Positions 35,743 to 46,004 are shown, numbered from the stretch's first letter. The stretch is DNA of 64,000 nucleotides from Syngnathus acus (GCF_901709675.1 NC_051101.1:5168501-5232500), one strand, 5' to 3'. Made by a program: numbers and translations. The notes: a model not told the origin generated them from the letters alone.

Positions 35743-37548
35743 TGCACACACACATTCATACATGCATACATATGTATGTATATTTTAGATATATTATAGA
35801 TATAAGTAAATACTGTACATACTTACAGCAAATGAATGTATGGTATGAATGCAAATTTTCCTCATGGTGAGATGGCCCTCTTCTGCACAGAAAAGAACTA
35901 ATTAAATAAAGGCGAGCAAACACACAAGGGCGAATGCACCACCAGCTCCTCTAAGCTTCATAAGCCCCATGACAACTTCACAAATATTGAACATTACCTC
36001 AGAATTATACTAGGACTGTTTTCTGTTTACGAAAAAAACATTGATTAGTCTGTGTATATTTGCTTCAGATTGTGCTAAAATAAAAACACTGAAGGCATAG
36101 CTGCAACACGCATGTTTGACATGCATTTTGCGATGTTTGTTCATCAGATGGAGGGAAGAAGTCTTCCTGCAATAACAAAGTGGGTGTGGTAGTTTAGGAT
36201 GTCCTTGCCTTATAGACCAATTTAATCGCTTAACACCAACACAAACATGATTTCACTCCACAATTGGTGTGGTTGGTGGATATTATTTGTCAAATGCACA
36301 GCAAAAACTGCACAAGCTCATGTGTTTGGGTTGGTCAGCATTAACCAAAGCACTGGGAGGAAAAGGAGGAAATTATGGATATTTCGCTGGATTAGCAAAA
36401 GGTCAAGAAAGGATATGGGAGCAGGTATTGTTCACCGATGAAAATATCACAATGCACTTCATGCAGATGTTATCAGTCCGTCACCTTGGAGATTAATCAT
36501 CTGAATAATGATTTGCTTATGAGCAGCAGCTTGTTTGGCTGTCATAGATGGTGAAAACGTAGATCTCTTTGCAAATAACATACAATATGGTTATTTGGGT
36601 GGTGCAATAAACAAGACAATAGATTCTTCTTAAACATCTTAGAACTTTAAATTGGATTTTAATTTGGGGATTAGATGAATTTAGTTCCCCTGTGCAGTTC
36701 CCCATTTCATTATTCACAATAAACAAGAGCAGAGCTCCATAGATCTGAATGCATTATGATGCAATTAACAATTAATTAGTTGAAAGGGCACAAGGAAATA
36801 TAAAACAGATTAAGAGATAACTACAAATTATATTAAAGCAATACTGTGTGTCAGTGATGTCAGGGAAAAAAACCTGAAAAGCAAGCGTCACCAACCATTA
36901 AACCAAATTAAAAGCTACTTCACGGGCACTGATAACGCAAAGGGCTACCGGTTTCATGTACACTACTGAAATGAATTTGCTAAAATAATTATGGGGTAAA
37001 TATGCTGGTTTGGTCATGCACTTTACTGACCTTTGAGCAATACAGCACTAAAATCTCATTTTAAAATATTGTTTAAAAATGATATCATATATATTAGATG
37101 CAGCTCAGAAGTAAGCTACACTATTTTTCCATTTCATTTCTTATTTTTCCAAATAGCAATACACGTTGGTAACCCCTGGTGTCAGGGTTTTCAGAAAAAG
37201 TGTTTTCTTCCATGGTGAATCGCCTGATTTGGGATTAATTATGTATTATCTGACCAGTTCGTTAGAATGAAAAGCAAGGATAAAGAATCATAGTGCCAGA
37301 GAGTAGTGGTAACCATGAGCACTCCTAACGTTGTTAAGGTTTGGTATCAAGCCTATATTAATTATATTGTATGTTTATTGCTTTGACCCCCCCTTAATGA
37401 TAGCAAAACAGTTTAATTTATGTAATTTCTGGGTGTGAATGTTATTATGCAAATAATGTTTGGCTCGTCTGGATTCAGTCCTAATAGGCTCATAATGAGG
37501 TCATTATTCTGTAGCTCATACTCATCGTGGGTGTCCAATCCAGCCTCA

Positions 37549-37592
37549 GCTCTTTATTAGGTGCACCTGTTGATCACGCTGCAATCGTATTG
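37549..37592 (+). mobile_element. short dispersed-repeat fragment in the trhr intron
   Basis: CTTTATTAGGTGCACCTGTT resembles the TTATTAGGTACACCTGTTCA core of a widespread fish repeat. Only about 40 bp are recognisable. Confidence 0.3.
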
Positions 37593-37973
37593 GACAATCC
37601 ACAAAATAGGATTCGTTATAGTAATAGAACCATATACTAGTAATGCAATTCCAGCACACCACAGGGAAATGAAAATAAAAAGTAAATTATTATAGACTCT
37701 CCAAATCCAATTTTCTCTGATGGCAGAACTCTTGGGAATGTAAATGCAACCACTTGCAGCTGATGTTTGCCCCGACTTGCTTCAGTCCTTAGCAATCAAT
37801 GCAAGAACAAGAAGACATCTTCCATTCATTTGGTGTAACAACTAACAGTGTGTTTATTATTCAGAGTAATATACTGATAAACTGTCATTAAAAACCTTTC
37901 ACACAGAGGAAAATTGAAAACAAAATCAAAAATGGTTAATGTATACTATACTGTGTGTTGTTGTTTTTAATAG

Positions 37974-38414
37974 GTAACCAAAATGCTGGCTGTGGTAGTG
38001 ATCCTGTTCGCCTTACTTTGGATGCCCTATCGTACCTTAGTAGTGGTCAACTCCTTCTTGGACAAGGCCTACCTGGACAATTGGTTCTTGCTCTTCTGTC
38101 GCCTCTGCGTCTACTTGAACAGTGCCATCAACCCGATCATCTACAACGTCATGTCTCAGAAGTTCCGCACAGCCTTTAAAAAGCTGTGTCACTGCAGGCC
38201 TCAGCGCAAGGAGAAACCTAATTCATGCAGCGTGGCGCTCACCTACAGTGTCATCAAGGATACATCTAATGGAGAAAGTCCTGACCACTTCACTACAGAA
38301 ATGGAAGAACTAAACACACCAAGTGACCACTTAGTGCCCACTGGACTCCCGCCAATTACCAATCAGATGTTGTTTGAGGAGCACTCCCTACTGGAGAAAG
38401 GTGCTCAAACCTAG
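37974..38414 (+). CDS. trhr: thyrotropin-releasing hormone receptor, coding exon 2 (residues 273-418, stop TAG)
   Basis: This exon completes the receptor with TM6, TM7 and the cytoplasmic tail. Visible features: TM6 starts at about residue 276, with the W-x-P motif as WMP (288-290) followed by Y291, which aligns with human ligand-contact Y282; R315 in TM7 aligns with human R306; NPIIY, the NPxxY motif, lies at 325-329; helix 8 begins SQKFRTAF; C344 and C346 match the palmitoylated cysteine pair of mammalian TRHR. The tail keeps the [11 protein letters not shown] block and a DHFTTE block, then diverges and ends in EKGAQT. The full protein is 418 aa against 398 aa in human. Synteny with tmem74 argues for the type 1 receptor rather than the teleost type 2 or 3 paralogues. 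Confidence 0.97.
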   Translation, partial: VTKMLAVVVILFALLWMPYRTLVVVNSFLDKAYLDNWFLLFCRLCVYLNSAINPIIYNVMSQKFRTAFKKLCHCRPQRKEKPNSCSVALTYSVIKDTSNGESPDHFTTEMEELNTPSDHLVPTGLPPITNQMLFEEHSLLEKGAQT

Positions 38415-40379
38415 AAATCGACTTAATCGAATTATTTGTAATAATTTATATCACTTTATTACAGATACAAAATGTTATTTTTTCGGCACACACAACAATG
38501 TAGATCAACGCAACTGCTTCCATTATTTTCTTTTTGACTGACTGAACCATGCTAAGGTAATTACCCCCAAAACATCACTACAGTGAACCCACACTATTTT
38601 CAGTGGAAAGGGATCAAGCCTTGCAGCTCATTTCAACTTGGCCTAAGACGCCACAGGATGACAACAAAACAATATTTTGCATTAGACGAGGCTTTGGCCT
38701 GAACACAAAAACAGCAAATGAATGCTAATTTTCTGTGAATAAAAAAGGGTAGTTTCCTGAAAAAATGTGCTAACAGGGTAATGTGAAATGTGTGTGTGTT
38801 TCCAAGTGTGTCTTTAAAAATATACAAATATGAATATATAAAAATATATATATATAAATAACTACTGTTATGACAGATGTTTCTTAAAGGTATAAATAAT
38901 GCACTATAAAAATGCCTAATATGAAAAAACATTACTAAAACATTCTAGAACATCATAAATATACATCATAAATATATATGAGTGGTACATGGGCCACCAA
39001 AACGGAACTCTGGCCAACACTCAAAAAGGCTTATCGTCAGATCCTGCATTGGCATCCTCTCTGTCCTCAAACTGTTTAAGCAAACTGTGGAAAATATCCG
39101 ACTGTGTAAATATTAGACTCAGCAAAAAGGAACATGATGATTGGTCTACCATCATGAAATCACTTTGCTTACTTCGAGTGACCCCCAGACAAAGCCTGAA
39201 TTCAAATGAAAGCAATTCTGCAGCACTATTTTTTTGTCTCACTTGAACCAAATAAAATAAAATGCACTGTAGTGAAACATAACTTTTGTGTAGGAAGCAC
39301 CTGTAAAAAATGGGCAAGAATGTCATACAAAAGGCACAACATAAAGCATAAACATATATTTACTTAAGAATGATTTAAAAAAAAAAAAAACCCAGAAGGC
39401 ACTCTCATTGTTCTGGTGTTTCCTTTCTTTAGATACATTGTTTTGATTGTGTCAGTGCAAATATTTGCATGTCGTAGAACGGGAACCTAGGGTTCAACTT
39501 TACATAGAAATTCCGACTATCCTTTTGTGACAACATGGTAAAGGTAGTAAATGAAAATGAGAGAAAATAGTTATGTCACCCTTTGGTGCCGACAGAGCTG
39601 CTGTCACATGATACACTGAGATAACAGTTGTGGGAGTATTTCAAACACATTGCAGAAGCCAGCACTTCTCCGTGATATACATGCTCAGCAAACCAAGGAC
39701 TGGATATGTAAATAGATCTTGACAAAGTGCCACACTAAAGTAAACCGGTCGCAGCCTTTACTAGATATATACGGCATAGTTTGCTGTGCTCCATCAGAAG
39801 GCACAAAAGCACTCAAGATAGAATGAATGCTGTGTGTTTTGAATATAAAGTGATGTTTTGTTCTTAGTGCATACTGTAAAGGTACTTAAAATTTAGTTGT
39901 GAGGTATAATGTGGAATTAATTCAGTGTTGTGTTCTTCAAACATGAGCTACTGAGTGCATTTTGGGGAAAATAATAGCTTGAGCCATTCTGCTAGTGTGT
40001 CAGCCGTCGTTTCATGCCAGTCGGTGGAAGGCCAAAACTGCATTGTTGGAGCCTTCGGTATAAAGTAACTCTCAATTTCTGCAATTGTATTCGTGTTTCC
40101 CTGTTTTCTGTCGAATCTGCTCTTTTGGATATGTCTTGTGATGCACATTTTTCAGCATGAGCCTATTTTGTCAGATTGCTATAAGGATTTTGGTCTCAAA
40201 ATAGCTTCTTGTGCTCTTGCGATTTGATTAAATGTCTTTATTGTTTCTTGTATTGTTGAACATATAATAAACAAAGACAACGACAGTTATACCTTGTGAG
40301 AATTGATCTACAATTTGGTTACCAAAAAATTGCACCTCTCCAATTCTTCCTTCGCGAGCAAATGCTGAATAGCGCTTCA
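38415..40379 (+). other. trhr 3' UTR and flank
   Basis: The start is likely 3' UTR of trhr, with AATAAA signals at 38738, 39251 and 40266. There is an AT-rich run near 38818-38862 and an A tract near 39379-39392. No second gene is seen. Confidence 0.5.
38738..38743 (+). terminator. possible trhr polyadenylation signal
   Basis: AATAAA lies 324 nt after the trhr stop. Further copies occur at 39251-39261 (two overlapping) and 40266-40271, so the 3' UTR could run to about 40.3 kb, just short of the hAT element. Which one is used cannot be decided from sequence. Confidence 0.3.
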
Positions 40380-40387
40380 TCCTAGAT

Positions 40388-41472
40388 CAGGGGTCGGCAA
40401 CCCGCGGCTCTAGAGCCGCATGCGGCTCTTTAGCACGCCCCTAGCGGCTCCCTAGAGTTTTTGCAAAAATGCGTGAAAATGGAAAAATATGTTTTTTTAG
40501 GTTTTTTTTTTAAATATGGTTTTAGATGGTTATTATGACATACGAATTCTTATACATTAAAAATGTACGTAGTTGTAAATATATTAAAAATACCGAATTT
40601 AAGAATGACGCCAAATAGCAAAATTGCGTCATAGCCTGTGACAGCACAGGTGAGTTGTAAACAGGTGTATGAGTGGGCCATGGAGCCAAAAGGCAAAAAG
40701 AGAAAGATTGCTGCTGAGAACAGAGGGTTTAAGAAAGAATGGACTGAACTATTTGCTTTCATTGCCAATGCTGAAGCATTGCCTGCATGTTTGATTTGCA
40801 ATGAGAAGTTGTCAAATAACAAGAAAAGGAATTTGGAGCGACATTTTCAGCTAAAGCATGCTAAATTTGCTGCCGATCACCCAGTTGCAACTGAGAGGAA
40901 AAGTGCAATTGCAGTGCTGGTGGAGAAATTTGAGGACCGAAAAAAACAGTTTCAAGAAGTGCATTGCATCTCCAAACTCTACTACTGCTGCAAGTTTTGT
41001 TGCAGCCCCGGAGATAATAAATCGCGGAAAACCATTCACCGATGAAGGATTCATTCATTAAAATATCAGAGTGCCTTATCGGACTTCAAAAACAAAACCG
41101 AGATCATTCAGAAAATTAAAGACATGCCTCTCCGCACAAACAATATCACCGAACAGCAAATCAAGGACATAAATTCAGCTCCAGCTTTTTCACAATTGAC
41201 TGTGATGGATGAGTCGTGTGACGTGTCCGATATCGAACAGCCAGCTCTGCTATGCAGGTACGTGAACTCTAATGGGCCGCAACAAAAAATGATCAAATTA
41301 ATACCACTACATATTTTTTTTAAATTATTTTAATAGTAGGCATACAATTTATGTATTGACAGTCTCTGTTGCATTATAAAAGGCTTTTAGGTTTTTGCGG
41401 CTCCAGACAAGTATGTTTTTTGTATTTTGGGGCCAATATGGCTCTTTGAACATTTTGGGTCGCCGAACCCTG
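40388..41472 (+). mobile_element. hAT DNA transposon, internally deleted, both ends present
   Basis: The left end CAGGGGTCGGCAACCC and the inverted right end (CAGGGTTCGGCGACCC when read inward) match at 14 of 16 positions. They are flanked by 8-bp direct repeats tcctagat (40380-40387) and acctagtt (41473-41480), which agree at 6 of 8 positions and centre on TA as hAT duplications do. A perfect 16-nt palindrome GCGGCTCTAGAGCCGC lies at 40404-40419. At 1085 bp it is far shorter than an autonomous hAT element of this type, and the coding part stops after the first third of the transposase. Confidence 0.85.
40680..41333 (+). pseudogene. hAT transposase remnant (BED finger and start of catalytic domain)
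   Basis: The frame starts MEPKGKKRK at 40680 and continues through a BED-type zinc finger (CLICNEKL ... ERHFQLKH). Around 40945-40965 the homology shifts frame to STTAASFVAAPEIINRGKPF, meets a stop, and resumes in a third frame as DFKNKTEIIQKIKDMPL ... VMDESCDVSD. The last contains the first catalytic Asp region (DES) of hAT transposases. The remaining catalytic residues and the C-terminal dimerisation domain are absent. The protein resembles ZBED/GTF2IRD2-like transposases. It is clearly dead: at least one frameshift, one stop and a large deletion. Confidence 0.85.
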
Positions 41473-41504
41473 ACCTAGTTAGTCATCGGTTTGTTGTGTA
41501 GGTT

Positions 41505-41650
41505 TTTTTTGAGTTTTTCCTTGTCCTCTTGGGAGCTTAAGATCAGGGGATGCTTTGAGAATAATTGTCAATTTGTTTTGTATATGTGAAGCCCTTTGAG
41601 ACTGCTCGTGATTTAGGGCTTTATAAATGAACTTGACTTGACTTGACTTG
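41505..41650 (+). mobile_element. LINE-type 3' tail with (CTTGA)n end
   Basis: The sequence includes TCCTCTTGGGAGCTTAAGAT, AGCCCTTTGAGACTGC and GTGATTTAGGGCTTTATAAA. It ends in four TTGAC units at 41632-41650. A conserved 3' tail followed by a short tandem repeat is the usual 3' end of L2-like LINEs and their dependent SINEs in fish. Confidence 0.55.
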
Positions 41651-41655
41651 CAACT

Positions 41656-41739
41656 AATACTGTATATAATATGAGACGTTCATATGTACATTTATTTGGG
41701 TTGACATTTGGGTGAGAAAATAATAGTTTGACACCCCTG
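41656..41739 (+). mobile_element. 3' fragment of the same hAT-type MITE
   Basis: This segment matches the right part of the 5481-5806 element, including TTTATTTGGGTTGACA and the terminus GTTTGACACCCCTG. It is followed by GTCTAGAT, which fits the preferred hAT target. The left part is missing and a LINE-type tail abuts it. Confidence 0.7.
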
Positions 41740-41957
41740 GTCTAGATTTTTTAACTCTATGCATGTCTATAGGGCTGGTATGTTGCATCCGGTGATGGAA
41801 CTGAGACACAATAACCATAATAATAATAGTAACATCAGGTTGCCACACTGAAATCTTTCCATCTCTGATATTAACACCGTAGTGCATTTTCATCCTTGTC
41901 TGTTTGGTCAGGTTTGTGCACACAGTAGTCAATATCGTTATAGACCAAATTTATAAG

Positions 41958-42978
41958 ACACATCCATATTGTATGATTGTCCATCTAGTGAGTCAAAGTA
42001 AACCTGGATGACGCGTGAAAGCATCAGATGAAGCACGAGAAACCCTGAGTGACAAGAGGAAAATTAAACCATGGCGACTAATGTTTCCATTACCTCAGCC
42101 AATCGAGAATTGTACTGAAAAGGACAGTAGCATGAAAGAAGCCATGTAATCGCAGTTTGTTTCTTCAGTGGCCCAGCAAATCTCTCACAGGAGTGTTGGA
42201 TGCATGAACAATGCCTGTGGTCAATAAGGCAAAAGGAGAACAATCCTGGAGCAATCTTTATAAATGTGTGAGTGCTGTGGTAGTCATTTGTTTTGTTGGC
42301 CAGAGAGGTAAAATGCTTCATTTCATTATCTTCAATATAAAGTAATGATGGCACATATCGATGATATGATTGCTATTCTGACGTTCTTAGTGTTGTGGGG
42401 GGTACAATAATGCTGGTTAACAGCAAATTATAATCAGAGATGGCTTTAGGATTTTTGCCGCTGATTTAAAAAAAAAAAAAAAAAAAAATCTCTAGCATAG
42501 AACATTAGGTTTTTAAGATAGTTTCATTTTTTGTTGTTACATTTGACCTATTGAAAACTTGCACAATGCAAATTTGACCATGTGTTATTATCATTCTGAA
42601 AACCTGATGTGACGGCTAAAAAATAATGGATTCTAAATCAGTGCAAAAACAAAATCATCATGAAACCTTTACTTGGATCTCTGATTTTAAAAAAAAAACA
42701 AAAAAACAAAAAACAACATTTTAACTTCATTGAAAAGAAAAGCTGTTTTCAGTGCAAAAAATGTGTTGACTATGGACAAGCAAGGATAAAGCAGTGCTAC
42801 CATTCATGGTCTATTCCTTAGATGTGAAAAGTATCATATACATGTGTATTGGATCTAAGGTCATTGATCTCCTAGCTGTCAGACTGCTGCTAGATTGTAA
42901 AAGTCAAGCACCAAATACCTGCACCTCATAAGTGTGACATTGTTGCAACAGTAATCTGCTAGCTAGTGGTTGGATTGC
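41958..42978 (-). repeat. inverted repeat arm B (downstream of trhr)
   Basis: This is the partner of arm A in opposite orientation, about 9.6 kb away with trhr between them. It contains a poly-A run near 42469-42488 and A-rich stretches near 42688-42716. The homologous tracts in arm A are shorter, so part of the length difference is homopolymer slippage. No terminal inverted repeats or target duplications are obvious at the ends. Confidence 0.8.
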
Positions 42979-43803
42979 CCAATTCCATTTTTAGAGGTGT
43001 CAAATGCAGGTTCAGAAAGTAAAAATTCTACCACATTTTGGTGCTTCAAATCATTTGGTTTGTTCACCTGTCGGTCGCTTGAAGCTCATGTGGCAGGGTT
43101 TCGACTTTCTACTCTTTTTTTAGTACTTACTGCCTCCGCTTCAGTGCAATTCAATCCACATCCATATCAAATGTCACAAAAGTAATGATAAGCAATTTTA
43201 GATTGATACAGAAATAAAGTTAAAATTACACATCTTCATTAAAATGAACTAAAGTGACCTGGTCTGAGCCATCAAACTCCAGGTGGAAAAACAAATTAGG
43301 AGAAAAAGCATCTAGCATCAAAACTAATGTAATGGAAAGCACAAATATTGTTATTTTTAGAACAGCTAAACAAATTCACTGCTTCTGCATAGATCACTTA
43401 AAAATATTTTTGCAGTGTTTGAAGATTAGCTTCTACAAAAAAAGAAAAGGACACAATTCTTCCTTGATCGAAGCATTCGGGCGAAACCTCTCAAATAAAT
43501 GAATTCCCAAGCTTAAAATTTAGAGGTGAAATAAGACAAGAATACAACAATTATTGCAATTCAAGGGCTCAACCAATGCATCATTGCTCTGCTTCTGATT
43601 TTAGATTCCCTCGGGAGTTGCCTATCAACTGTGAAGGATTTTTTTTTCACCATTGGGAGCAGCACTTGCAAGCAAAAACAGCTAATTGGCTTTTATGACA
43701 CAAAGGGTATTCGATGCCATAGCAACCAAAACTTTTAAATTAACTACACTCTCAAACAGAAAACTTCACAGTGACGTCGACTAATCGAACCATCTAGTAG
43801 CTG
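42979..43803. other. intergenic DNA, no feature seen
   Basis: AT-rich sequence outside inverted arm B. The only frames are short and unrecognisable. Confidence 0.5.
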
Positions 43804-43890
43804 GTCTATCCCAGCCTATCCCAGCAGTCATCGGGCAGTTGGCTGGAGACACCTTGAACTGGTCGCCAGCCAATTGCAGGGCACACATAT
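43804..43890 (-). mobile_element. SINE-like dispersed repeat, copy 4 (minus strand, interrupted)
   Basis: The plus strand shows CAGCCTATCCCAGCAGTCAT, CTTGAACTGGTCGCCAGCC and CAATTGCAGGGCACACATAT, the complement of the family tail. The copy is broken at about 43888-43900 by the 127-bp hammerhead-like insertion, whose target duplication lies at this edge. Confidence 0.65.
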
Positions 43891-43900
43891 AAGGATCTCT

Positions 43901-44027
43901 GCTCTGGATAAAGACGCGTCACAATCACATCACTGACACTCTGATGAAGGCGGAAGAACCCGCCGAAACATGTCAGGTAAATGAACCTAAAGAAATTTGT
44001 TTGATATAGAAGAACCAGTGAAGTAAT
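43901..44027 (+). mobile_element. 127-bp insertion with 13-bp target duplication (Penelope-like fragment candidate)
   Basis: The segment is flanked by perfect 13-bp direct repeats TATAAGGATCTCT at 43888-43900 and 44028-44040, the mark of a retrotransposition event. It lies in or at the edge of SINE-like copy 4. Its middle holds a hammerhead-like core (separate entry). Penelope-like elements are known to carry hammerhead ribozymes in their terminal repeats and to integrate short truncated copies, so a Penelope-like origin is the best guess. No GIY-YIG or RT coding sequence is present. Confidence 0.6.
43939..43976 (+). ncRNA. hammerhead-ribozyme-like motif
   Basis: CTGATGA (43941-43947) is followed by a perfect 5-bp stem GGCGG/CCGCC (43949-43953 with 43960-43964), then GAAA (43965-43968). 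A two-base-pair stem III (A968-T973 and C969-G972, numbered by last three digits) leads to the cleavage-type triplet GTC (43972-43974). Two closing stem I pairs are possible (T43940-A43975 and C43939-G43976). This is the order of a minimal type I hammerhead with a very short stem III. One extra A (43948) separates CTGATGA from stem II, which may impair cleavage. Activity is not claimed. Confidence 0.5.
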
Positions 44028-44040
44028 TATAAGGATCTCT

Positions 44041-45689
44041 AAATCAGTTTGGTTGCATCTTTCTTTTAAGTGGCAGATAAAATGTTGCTGAGGATGTTCA
44101 ACAGAGGAAATGATACCTATACGCAAGCCATGCATGTTTGGTACATCCTTTCTACCTAAAAGCTTTAATGTTCTCATCCCTGAAGGAATCATTATTATTT
44201 GTTCCATCATTTCACAAAAATGTTGACAAGCATTTATTTTTGGGGGCTCATCTCTATTGTTTTGAGCAAACACTAGTCTGACCTTCATATTGTTTTTGTC
44301 CATGCACCTTCTGGTGAGGCCTCTGTCCCCATCTTTAGATCGCTGACAATGTTTCTGACTTCTGCAATTGTTTACGTTGATCTCCAGGCTTGAATAGGAA
44401 ATCGCAAACCTTCACCCAGCATGTGAAAACAAATATTTCACCCAGCATGTGAAAACAAATATTTCAAAAGCTTTTTTGCATTCTACTGCCATTACTGCAT
44501 GTCACATCCATTGGGAAATGAGCATCCGTATATTTTCTAAAGGTTTTCACAAGAGATTTGATATTCACAGTTCATATGACGGATAATAAAGGCACATCTA
44601 CTCACGATTATATTTGCTCTTTCATTTGTACCAATGCTTTCACATTAACATGTTTTGCCATTTGTGTGGTGGATAAACGTCCAGGCTTGAGCAAAAGGGG
44701 ACTAAATACAATGCGTGACAGAATACATTAATGGAGGGATGGTCATGCTTAGAGGCTCTCTTGTTGCTCAGAGGCAAGCCATATTCAGCCTGAGCTGTCA
44801 TAGTACAGGCGATCGTGTATACCGACCTTTTTTTTTTTTTTTTTACGGCATCTGTCAAGGTGTATGAGAGCAAGTCCATCTGAAATCATGAAATACATTT
44901 GTTGTTTTGTTGTTATTGCTCATGAACATTACGTCACTTTAAACTTACTTTGTTGTCGTACCTTTTGTTGTAGTTTTCTCTGATTTAGAATTGCACTGAT
45001 AACCCCTGATTATTATAATATTCTAAATCCTTTTGCTGGCAAAATTTGACAATGCAATCATAGTTAACCTAACATTGGTCAATGAATGACTCTGTGACAG
45101 TTAAACTATTTAATGAACTCTTGATTGATGAAAATTATTGTTTTGGCACATTCTATGAGCACTCTGCAAATTTTTTGTCTCAGCCCAAAAGTGCCACCAT
45201 AAACATAAAAGCCCAGGCAGATCTCATTTCAACAGAGAAATAAAATCTTACCGCTTGTTGTGAAAAGTATTCCTTAAACACTCACGTTGTAGCTGAAAGC
45301 AACTCATATTTGCTTGTTGAATTCCCATATTGTGGAAGCTAATACAGTTTGGACAAAAATCAACTTTTCGACCCAGTACATACAAAGTGTTATTCTATGA
45401 AGAAGTCATAAAATTAGGAGAGAACAAACCATGTCAGTAGCACGTATGCAAAAATAATAAGTGTCTTTTATGAGCTATTTATTTTCTCTGTTAATTCCTG
45501 GTTGAGCTTTTGTTCACATTCTCTTAAAAACCCAAGTCTACTGTTCATTGCTTTCTGATTAGTTTGACCTGGTCTCGTCAGTCAGGGCTTCTTCATACAG
45601 TTAATCAATTTCAAGATGCCCAGGCAGCTGTGTCTCATCATTTCAGATAATTTTTTTGTAGTATAGCTATCTAAATTCATGAATTCATT
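44041..45689. other. intergenic DNA, no gene seen
   Basis: Contains the 26-bp perfect duplication and a T tract at about 44828-44844. No coding or RNA gene is supported. Confidence 0.55.
44411..44462 (+). repeat. tandem duplication, 26 bp x 2 (perfect)
   Basis: Two identical 26-bp units begin TTCACCCAGCATGTGAAAAC, followed by a TTCA start of a third. Perfect identity indicates a recent event. Confidence 0.95.
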
Positions 45690-46004
45690 AATTTATTAAT
45701 CTTCCAAACCGCTTATCCTCACGAGGGTCGCGGGCATGCTGCAGCCTATCCCAGCAGTCTTTGGGTGGTAGGCGCGGTACACCCTGACCTGGTTGCCACC
45801 CAATCGCAGGGTACACATACATAAGCAAGAATTCACAATCACACCTACGGACAATTTGAAGTGGTCAATCTGCATGTTTTTGGAAACCCACGCGGGCACA
45901 GGGAGAACATGCAAGCTCCACACAGCGGATTTTGGACCCGGAATTGAACCTTGCACCTTTGAACAGTGAAGCGGATATGCTAACCAGTGCATCACCATGC
46001 CGCC
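45690..46004 (-). mobile_element. SINE-like dispersed repeat, copy 5 (near full length, minus strand)
   Basis: Read on the minus strand this copy runs from GGCGGCATGGTGATGCACTG, through TGGTTAGCAT and a perfect RNA polymerase III B-box GGTTCAATTCC (complement at 45940-45950), to TGGAGCTTGCATGTTCTCCC, GTACCCTGCGATTGG and the end GAGGATAAGCGG. The tRNA-like head plus B-box suggest a tRNA-derived SINE. The long shared tail is of unknown origin. This is the best copy in the window for defining the family. Confidence 0.7.

Larger units (their letters stand above)
35677..37973 (+). other. trhr: trhr intron (2297 bp, GT-AG, phase 0)
   Basis: The donor CAG/GTGAAG is at 35676/35677. The acceptor is TTGTTTTTAATAG ending at 37973. 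Joining the exons gives SRRQ followed by VTKMLAVVV, which is the continuous TM6 entry of TRHR. The position matches the intron known to split mammalian TRHR at the start of TM6. The intron holds an AT microsatellite beside the donor and otherwise AT-rich sequence with no credible coding exon. The overlapping short frames at 36247-36496 resemble nothing I recognise. Confidence 0.95.

Noticed and set aside
35677-35799. Read-through of the trhr exon 1 frame into the intron
   Set aside because: It translates the AT microsatellite into a Tyr-Ile repeat. The donor CAG/GTGAAG and the matching exon 2 show normal splicing.
36247-36496. Overlapping frames in the trhr intron as a possible alternative exon
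   Set aside because: They resemble no protein I know, are in two competing frames and lack convincing splice sites.
43806-44303. 165-aa open frame on the minus strand
   Set aside because: It runs across a SINE-like tail, the hammerhead-like insertion and both target duplications, so it is a chance frame over unrelated DNA.
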